From the NCBI GenBank assembly GCA_017311315.1, contig CM029670.1:22657449-22721448 (forward strand): a stretch of 64,000 nucleotides of DNA, in the 5' to 3' direction. This document shows, in pieces, positions 56,993 through 64,000 of this stretch (positions are counted from its first letter, which is position 1; each line of letters begins with the position of its first letter). Under the pieces are notes generated by a model. That model did not search any database. It was given only the letters and a program-made list of their open reading frames with translations, and had not been told where the DNA came from. The stretch is from Dendrocalamus latiflorus (lineage: Eukaryota > Streptophyta > Magnoliopsida > Poales > Poaceae). Made by a program: the position numbers and the translations under genes.

Positions 56993-58256
56993 TGTTGTGG
57001 GGGTGGCCCAACCCCCCGCGACTGGGCCGTGCGACTAGTCCAACATGTAATAGGCCCGATAGTGTAGAGGAATATACCAGTGTAGATATACCAACGTACC
57101 CTCATCCTCTGTAAGTATTAAGGGGTAGAATGAGAATTTTCCATTCTACCCCACTCATGTATATAAACCCCCAGGAGGGGTAGGAGGAGGGACATCCTCT
57201 CATTCTTACCAACTCTCACAGATCTGACTCTCCTCTTCCTCTTCTACCAGTCCCTTTCTCTACTGTTTGGCCTGTAGCCACAACAGATGGCGCCGTCCGT
57301 GGGGACTGGGCGAGAAGTCACGCATAGAAGAGTCGCTAGCCGGGCGGGGATACGTCTTGGCGTGCTGGACTCCGTTCGGCGGGAACAGAAGGCACTACCA
57401 AAAATCCATTGATCTGTCGCCATAAGCGCCGCAGATAAGTCCTTGGCGTTAGCCTATTAGCCTCGGTATATGTATATACTGTGCATGAGAGCATCCCTGT
57501 GCATGCGTCTGCATTCATTATATGCATAGGCATAGTAAAGTAGATCGGGAGTAGAAGGATGGGTCTTTAGTGTAGCAAGATCCAGATGCACGAACTGTCT
57601 CGTAGACTTTGGGTCGCCGTCAGCGCGGCTCCGCACTGGCCCTCGCCCAAGCCTGCGTCCGGGCATCTGGGTCGCCGTGGCCTCCGCGCCCGCGGCCTTC
57701 GCATGGCGTCGAGTATCCCCTCATCTCAGCGTGCGGAGGCTTGCCTCCGCGCAGTCGAAGGCTGCCTAGGAGCCTCCTCGCCCGCGACTGCCATGTGGCT
57801 TCGAGACTTCGCGTCACGGTCTCCGTTCGCCCCTGCGCGGCCGTGGACTCCACGCCGTCGGAAGCCGCCTCGGAGCCTCCGCGAGACTCCGCTGCTAGGG
57901 CGTATCCATTATCCATTCATTCCCGGCGGTGCATCCATTCCATTCCATTAGTGCTTACATGCATCTCACGATTGTATGCCATGCTTACGTGTATTAGCCT
58001 TGCATGTGGGTGCGCAGTAACTGCATGCGCCAGCGTAGTAGTAGGCATGGTTGCATGTAAGCGTGTGCTAGCTAGCGCGCAGCGTTAGTAGCATTAACGT
58101 GTTAATTGGTATAAATTACTGCTAACTGGTATCTGTTGTAGATGTGTGGAGGCTAGTGCAGTACATATCAAGGTTACTGCTAACTCTCACAGATCTGGCT
58201 CTACTCTTCCTCTTCTACCAGTCCCTTTCTCTACTGTTTGGCCTGTAGCCACAACA
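56993..58256 (+). mobile_element. Internally deleted LTR retrotransposon with perfect TSD
   Basis: Left LTR 56993-57285 (TGTTGTGGGGGTGG ... GTAGCCACAACA), primer site TGGCGCCGTCCGTGGGGA at 57288-57305, about 870 bp of internal sequence, then only the last 78 bp of the right LTR (about 58179-58256). The flanks are GCATT (56988-56992 and 58257-58261). Its LTR end and primer site are those of the Tat-type element at 25275. It has inserted into, or next to, the Copia remnant. No coding domain is recognised inside; frames in the GC-rich internal part are not supported. Confidence 0.8.
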
Positions 58257-58261
58257 GCATT

Positions 58262-58533
58262 TAATCTTATTTTTCATTTCTTTTATTGCCATAGGGATCA
58301 TTAGATTCGAATACTTGTGCTGACAATATAACCCCTTCCTCGGCAATGACCATGACATTTTATGATTATCCTGCAATGTTTGTTCCAAATATCCAAGGAG
58401 AATTTACATGTCTGTTACGTTAAGCTCAAGGAGATAGTACAACATTGCCAACTATTCGTCAACTAGATTTCAAAGGTGCTAGTCAGCAAGGTTTGAGGGG
58501 TGATATATCTTCATGATGATCGACTGAAGCACA
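58262..58533 (+). other. Exon-like open segment, unassigned
   Basis: After a plausible acceptor (ATTGCCATAG near 58296) one frame stays open for about 43 codons (GSLDSNTCADNITPSSAMTM, TFYDYPAMFVPNIQGEF) and ends at TAA. Protein-like but short; no family is recognised. Confidence 0.2.
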
Positions 58534-60143
58534 CACTACTATACAAAAGGTTATTACAAACGGTTTAAAAATATCATCATAGATAGTTTTGTGAGCCGCC
58601 TGAGTTTATGGGTTAGTAATATTATGAAGTCATCATAGACGGCTTTCCAACCGTCTGTGATACAAACTTTCACAGACGGTTTTTAGTAAAAACCGTCTGT
58701 GATAGTTGATAATACATACGGTTTTTAGTACAAACCGTCTATGATATATGATTTATCATAAACGGTTTCAACTACGAACCGTTTGTGTTAATAATCACAT
58801 ACGGTTTCAACTACAAACCGTCTGTGATATATTATCATAGACGGTTTGTAGTTGAAAAGTCTGTGATAAACCATACATTACAGACAGTTTGAACTAAAAA
58901 CTGTTCGTGTTAGTCAACTATCACAGATGGTTATGAGTTAATAATCATCTGTGTTCCATCCTTCTTACGCTGTGGGCTCTACCTGTCAGTTTTTTATTTA
59001 TTTTTGGATTTATTTAAACTGAGAAGTTTAAAAGGGTATAACTTATTCATTTTAACTCCAAATTTAGTTAAATAAATTTCTAAATTCATCTAAATTCAAT
59101 ATCTATCCAATGGAACTAAAACCATAATTTTTGAAGCTCATTTGAATTTTTGGTGAGAGTTTGGCCGTTCCTAGGGCGACTTCTACGATTTTGAGTCTTA
59201 AACAAGCAGACTTAATGGAGATCGTGTGCAAATATATTATCTAAGTCAAGATAATATATGTTATACACATTTACCCCTCAGTCGCTTGCCTGTGGATTAT
59301 GGTCTTACTTTTGCTTTTGCTTCCGCTGTTGTCTTTGTAATATAGTCATTTGGCCTATTCGGCTCTTATGTAATATGGTCTTACTTCTGCTTTTGCTTCC
59401 GCTATTGTCTTTGTAATGTAGACATTTGGCCTGTTCGGCTCTTATGTAAAACTATCGCACGACGTGGTGTATTTCAAACTCGGTTATGTAGTATTATGGT
59501 TTATTATGCTTCATGCGATGTATGAGATGATGCAGGAATGTACCTATGAGCACTATCTACTGATCTAGGGAATAGTCCAGTGTTTCACAGGTGATGCTGG
59601 ATTGAAAAATCCGGGTCCGACACTAGATCCACCATGTTCAATTCTCTTTTCACCAAAAGCTATAAATGTAAATTATAATGCAATTAGGAATAAATTACTA
59701 ACCATAGATAGCGATTTACAATTACTCTTGCCAAATAATCTTCTTTCACCATATCGCCTCAAAGCCCTGCCTCCAGCTCAAAGCAGCAGTGTAGATCTGA
59801 AATTTAAGACAGAGGGTCAATGGGTCGTAATTAATGTGGTGGAATTATCACATATGGTTTTTAATACAAACTGTTTGTGAAGTATCATAGATGGTTCAAA
59901 TAAAAAACCTTCTGTGATATTTGATAATATCACAGACGGTTCTTGTTAATAACCGTTTGTGATATTTCCATAGACGATTTTAACCACGAATCATATGTGA
60001 TATTTCCTATTCATAGACGGTTTTTAAGGCTGGCAGCAACATAGACGATCTCTAAATTAAGATCGTATGTGATTGTATTTAATACACGGTTTTGGAAAAC
60101 CGTCTATGATGTGGTGTCTAATATACAACTTTTGGTTGTAGTG
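58534..60143. mobile_element. Non-autonomous CACTA (En/Spm) element
   Basis: Starts CACTACTATACAAAAGG and ends TTTGGTTGTAGTG. Both ends are packed with subterminal repeats of the type ATCACAGACGGTTT / AAACCGTCTGTGAT in both orientations (about 58560-58950 and 59840-60120), the CACTA signature. At 1610 bp it has no transposase; a 92-codon frame at 59602-59880 is not recognised. A 3-bp target duplication is not clear. Confidence 0.8.
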
Positions 60144-61610
60144 TACAGAGATATGGGACTTGAGTGCAGTAGCATTTGATCTGATCCATCTATCTCAGAT
60201 TAGATTACTTATAATCATTTAAAGTCATATTATTATTCACTCTCTGTCTTCCCACTCAACGTCAGAGAATTCTGTTACGGCCGTGGATACGGAGGATGAG
60301 TCGTGGAGGTGGTAATGGTGGCGTGGGCAATAAGAGAGGTGCCACGGGGGAGACGATGCAGATGACGGAGACGGTGGTGTGGATGCTGAGGATGGCGCGG
60401 GGGATAGAAGCGGCGGTGCCGGCGCAAACGATGAAGAACACGCGTTGGGCAGATTTGTGATGGAATTGGGATTGAGGGGTGGAGGGTGGATTAATGGACC
60501 TCCACGGTATGTTTTGACATGGGAATCCGGAAAGAGTGGGTAGGATAAAGAAATTGCTAATGGGGTAGTCAGTGGTATGGTGTTTCAAGATTTATGTTAC
60601 CACGTTTCATAATTTAGAAGGGGTCCAATTTAATGGGCATTAGACCTCATAGGATTTTCCCCCCCTGGAGTGTGTGTGGCATGCTCGCCTGGCCTGATAG
60701 CGCTCGTCAATGATTAGCCGGACGCATGCGACCAGTTTTGGACGCCGGGCTCCAGGCATGGGCTGTCACTCGTGTTCATCTTCCCGTAAGCATACTCGCG
60801 GACTCTAATTGCACGGCACCGCCCAACTCCCTTTTTTTCTTCGTTCGCTTCATTCTTTCTTTTTTCTATGCACGAGGATGGATAAGTGTGGATCTGCATC
60901 ATTTATGTAAATGATTAAACAATAAAAATCTAATTGTTCAGTTTAATATCCATATCCTCTTTTTAAGTTTCTCAGGCTAAGATTATCAACCAAACAATCC
61001 AACACGCTAAATGTATCAGAATTTCAGGCTACCGCGAGGTTTCACTTTTTTACAGACGCGTCGCTCAGGCATCCAACCAGAGGCCCCCACTCAGTTGTCA
61101 AGGAACCAAACAACCAGAAAAGGTGGACTAGACCAAGCCCCAGCCTAAAACCATACAACCAAACACGCTGCTGTTTCTGCTTCAGCTTCTAACTTATTTT
61201 TAATTATTTCTAAATTGTATCTTTTTCTTATTTTTTAGGTTTTTTGAGTTTTTATACCAGTTCTTTTCCCCGTATTCATTTTATTGTCTGTAATGGACTA
61301 ACCTATTTTTTTCTATTTTTAAATATTTTTAAATTTAATTGCGTTAAATAAGCCACCATCAGCTATAATGTAATTTCAGCCAGTTACCGTGCAATTTCAA
61401 CCACAAGTCATAGTTTTTCAGCCCAAATGACCAGGCCAAGAGGATACCAAAGTCACTGTGGTCCAGAAGACCGATAAAGTAGTTTTTTATCTGGGCAAGA
61501 GGGCTGTCCTCAATTAATTCACAGGGAGAAATAGAAAGGAAATACAAAGTAAGTTTTGAGAGAGGGAGAGGAGGGAGGGAAGCTAGTAACCAGCTAGAGG
61601 AAGAATTCAC
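60144..61610. other. Non-genic stretch
   Basis: Contains GC-rich short frames near 60260-60590 without recognisable domains, a C-rich AACAACCAGAAAAGGTGG-type block near 61070-61160 and A/T-rich sequence. The part from about 61360 may be the 3' tail of the LINE remnant on the minus strand. Confidence 0.35.
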
Positions 61611-61890
61611 TTAAGGTGTTACAGAGGTGATTAAGAGCTCCGCTAGCCTCTTGGCCCTTGCTAGGACCTGGGCTCCAGTATCCTCCTTTATGGCAGCGGT
61701 CAAGAGCACCAGTGCAGTCGCCATCAAATGGAAAATTCGGACGCTCCGTTCATTCCATATTTGCCAAGAGACTAGCATTGTTGGCACTGTTGTTTCTTTT
61801 TGCGGTGCTCCAAGTGTGAGTACAACCAACTCCCACCAGTCTCGGACCAAGGGAAAGATCGGCCAGGTAGCCGAATTAATGGAATCATAA
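61611..61890 (-). pseudogene. LINE (non-LTR) ORF2 C-terminal remnant
   Basis: Minus-strand frame FPLVRDWWELVVLTLG ... MLVSWQIWNERSVRIFH ... LARAKRLAELLITSVTP then a stop. WW-(x)n-SWxIWNERNxRVF is the typical end of plant LINE and LINE-like reverse transcriptase proteins, after the zinc-binding region. The rest of the element was not found to the right, so this is a short 3' fragment. Confidence 0.65.
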
Positions 61891-62419
61891 GCAATTCACT
61901 GCGCTATGGATGGTAGACTCTAGGGACAAGTTAATTGATTCAGCCACCCACGCTTGTCTAGGTGATCTACCGTCCATAGCCTATTTTGTATGGCCAGCTA
62001 GGCAAAGATTTTATTTTTTTTGAGATGCCCAAGTTTTCTAAACTAGAGGATTTTATGAAGTAGTAAATTGTCATCATGCACCACCAATACTGATCGGCTC
62101 ATTTATCACTACATATTAGAAAATTATAAATTGACACCATGCACCACCAATACAGATCGGCTCATCTATCACTACATACTAGATGTGGAAGCACGACGTC
62201 ACGCCGCGCTAGCTACTACGTGGAGCAAAGAAAAAGTGGACAATTATTAAGAGGGGTTTTCAGTAAAAATTAAAGTTTAATTACATAAAATGAGGTGTGT
62301 TTACAAAAAGTGTGGTTTTATTCCATGAAGGATGGTTTTTCTAAAAAGAATGAGGATCTATATGTAATTTGGAAGGGTTCGTATGCAATTTTAAAAAATC
62401 AGAGGGTTTAGTCAAAATA
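61891..62419. repeat. Non-genic stretch with a 61-bp tandem duplication
   Basis: Units near 62068-62128 and 62129-62185 share CATGCACCACCAATAC, GATCGGCTCAT and TATCACTACATA. The remainder is A/T-rich with no gene. Confidence 0.6.
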
Positions 62420-64000
62420 TCGTGATCAAAACAATATGGTCGAAACAACGTGGTTTGTGGTCGAAGTCGAGGTTGTGGTCAAAGGGCATTGTGGTCAAAG
62501 TCGATGCAATGGTCGAAGTCATGTTCGAGGTCGAGGCTGTGGTTATGGTCGAAGGGCCGTGGTCCATGGTCAAGGTCGAGGCCGTGACGGTGGTCGAAGG
62601 GCCGTGATCGAAGGGCGATGTGTTCGAAGTTGACGCTGTGGTCGAAGTCGACGTGGACGACGTCAAAGCCATGGTCAAGGCCGTGGTCGTGGTCGAAAGG
62701 CCGTGGTTGAAGGGTTGTGGTCGAAGTCAATGCCATGGTTGAAATCGATGTCGTAGTCGAAGGGCGATGGACTAAGGACCGGGTCGAAGTCGAAGCTGTG
62801 GTCAAAGTGAAAGTCGTGGTCAAAAGGGTTGTGGTCGAGGTCGTGGTCGAAGGGGCCATGGTCGAAGGGGTCGTGTTTGTAGTCGACGCCGTGGTCAAAG
62901 AAGTCGAGGCTGTGGTTGATGGTCGACGCCGAGGCCGTGGTGCATGGTCGAAGTGGAGGACGTGGTCGAAGGGCGTTGTGGTCCAAGTCGACGCTATGGT
63001 TGACATCTGGGTGAGGTCAAAGCTGTAGTTGAGGTCGAGGCCATGGTCATAGTCGAAGGGTCGTGGTTGAAGGGATGTGGTCGACGTCGATGCCGTGGTC
63101 GAAATTGATGTCGTAGTCTAAGGGTCATGGTCGAAGTCGAAGCCATGGTACAAATGGAAGTCATGGTTTAAAGGGCCGTGGTCGAAGTGAAGGGCGTGAT
63201 CAAAGGGGGCCATGGTCGAAGGGGGGCCATGTTCGTAGTTGATGAGGTGGTCGAAGTTGAGGCCATAGTCGAAGTCAATGCCGTGGTTGAAATCAAGGCC
63301 GTAGTCGAAGGGCCGTGGTCGAAGAATCAGGCTGACGTCAATGCCATGGTCCAAGTGGAGGTCATGGTTGAAAGGGACGTGGTCGAGGTGGAGTGTGCGG
63401 TTGAAAGGGGCCATGTTTGATGGTTGACTTTGTGGTCCAAGTGGACATCGTGGTCAAAAGGGCCGTGGTCGAGGTGGATGGCGCGGTCGAAGGGGGCCGT
63501 GTTTGATGGTCGACGGCGTGGTCAAAGTTGAAGCAATGGTTGAAGTCAAGACCATGGTCAAAGGGCACCATTGCCAAAGTCCACACTGTGGTCAAAGTTG
63601 AGGCCATGGTCGAAGGGGGCCGTGATTGTTGGTCAACGCTGAGGCTGTGGTCCATGGTTGAAGTCGAGGCCATGGTCGAAGGGTGCTATGGTCGAAGTCA
63701 ACGTTGTGGCCGACGTCGATGTGGGCAAGGTCAAGGTCGTGGTCATGGTCGAAGGGCGTGGTCAAAGTCGAGGCCATGGTCAAAGGGAACTATGGTCACT
63801 GATCAATGCCGAGGCCATGATCCGTGGTGGAAGTCGAGGCTGTGGTCAAAGGACACTGTGGTTGAAGTCGACACCATGGTCGTGGTTGAAGGGTGGTGGT
63901 TGAAGGGCCATGGCCAAAGTCAATACCATGGTCGATGTCGATGCCGTGGTTGAAATTGATGCTATAGTCGAAGGGCCATGGTCAGAGGACCGGGTCGAAG
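62420..64000. repeat. Degenerate GTGGTCGAAG-type tandem array, continues past the window
   Basis: At least 1.5 kb of irregular units of about 12-24 bp built from GTGGTCGAAGTCGAGGCC, GGTCGAAGGGCC and GTGGTCAAAG. Most unit lengths are multiples of three, so frames on both strands stay open over long stretches (FDH/DFDH repeats on the minus strand, VVEVEAVVE on the plus strand). No stable gene structure is visible; the array reaches the right end of the window. Confidence 0.85.

Noticed and set aside
58531..60146. Target duplication ACA for the CACTA element
   Set aside because: ACA precedes the left end but the right flank reads TACA, so the register does not match without shifting the end by one base.
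62412..63006. Thr/Ser- and FDH-rich frames as genes
   Set aside because: Open in several phases and on both strands owing to triplet-phased repeats; no start, intron or domain evidence.

Overview
The window is nuclear DNA from a flowering plant, almost certainly a grass. It holds one intron-rich housekeeping gene in a sea of nested transposable elements: Tekay/Del-type and Tat-type Gypsy retrotransposons, Copia remnants, a LINE end, Helitrons, and CACTA, Mutator-like and hAT-like DNA elements. No prokaryotic-type operon, CRISPR array, tRNA or rRNA was seen.

The only convincing host gene is an FPG1-type formamidopyrimidine-DNA glycosylase (base-excision repair) on the minus strand, 18991 to 11945. 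Ten exons with GT/AG junctions and consistent phases give a 463-residue protein. A 3992-bp Mutator-like element (19080-23071) with ~131-bp terminal inverted repeats, a 10-bp imperfect target-site duplication (TSD) and a decayed plant-mobile-domain (PMD) gene lies only 88 bp upstream of the FPG start codon, so it separates the gene from its ancestral promoter.

Layout. 1-2589: a possible 3' end of a gene and small repeats. 2590-3935: solo Copia-type LTR with perfect 5-bp TSD. 5519-10113: decayed non-autonomous LTR element with unequal LTRs. 11945-18991: FPG gene. 19080-23071: Mutator-like element. 25275-49432: a Tat-lineage Gypsy element carrying gag and protease but no polymerase, three tandem-repeat arrays and a spliced antisense ORF. 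Its antisense ORF is split by a tandem pair of Tekay/Del chromoviruses (31050-46674) arranged, in element orientation, as LTR-internal-LTR-truncated internal. About 49930-52590: Helitron remnant with a Rep N-terminal gene. 53555-54033: small Helitron with inverted terminus copies. 54248-55528: hAT-like element. 56225-56987: Copia 3' end. 56993-58256: internally deleted LTR element with perfect TSD. 58534-60143: mini CACTA. 61611-61890: LINE remnant. 62420-64000: degenerate GTGGTCGAAG-type tandem array running off the window.

Apart from FPG the coding sequences belong to mobile elements. The observations most worth following up are the element in the FPG promoter position, the Tekay tandem with a left junction that leaves the host antisense ORF in frame, the extra ORF upstream of gag in the Tekay element, the TATA-bearing and GC-rich arrays of the Tat element, and an inverted pair of Helitron 3' termini. 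No wholly new biological system could be supported from the sequence alone.
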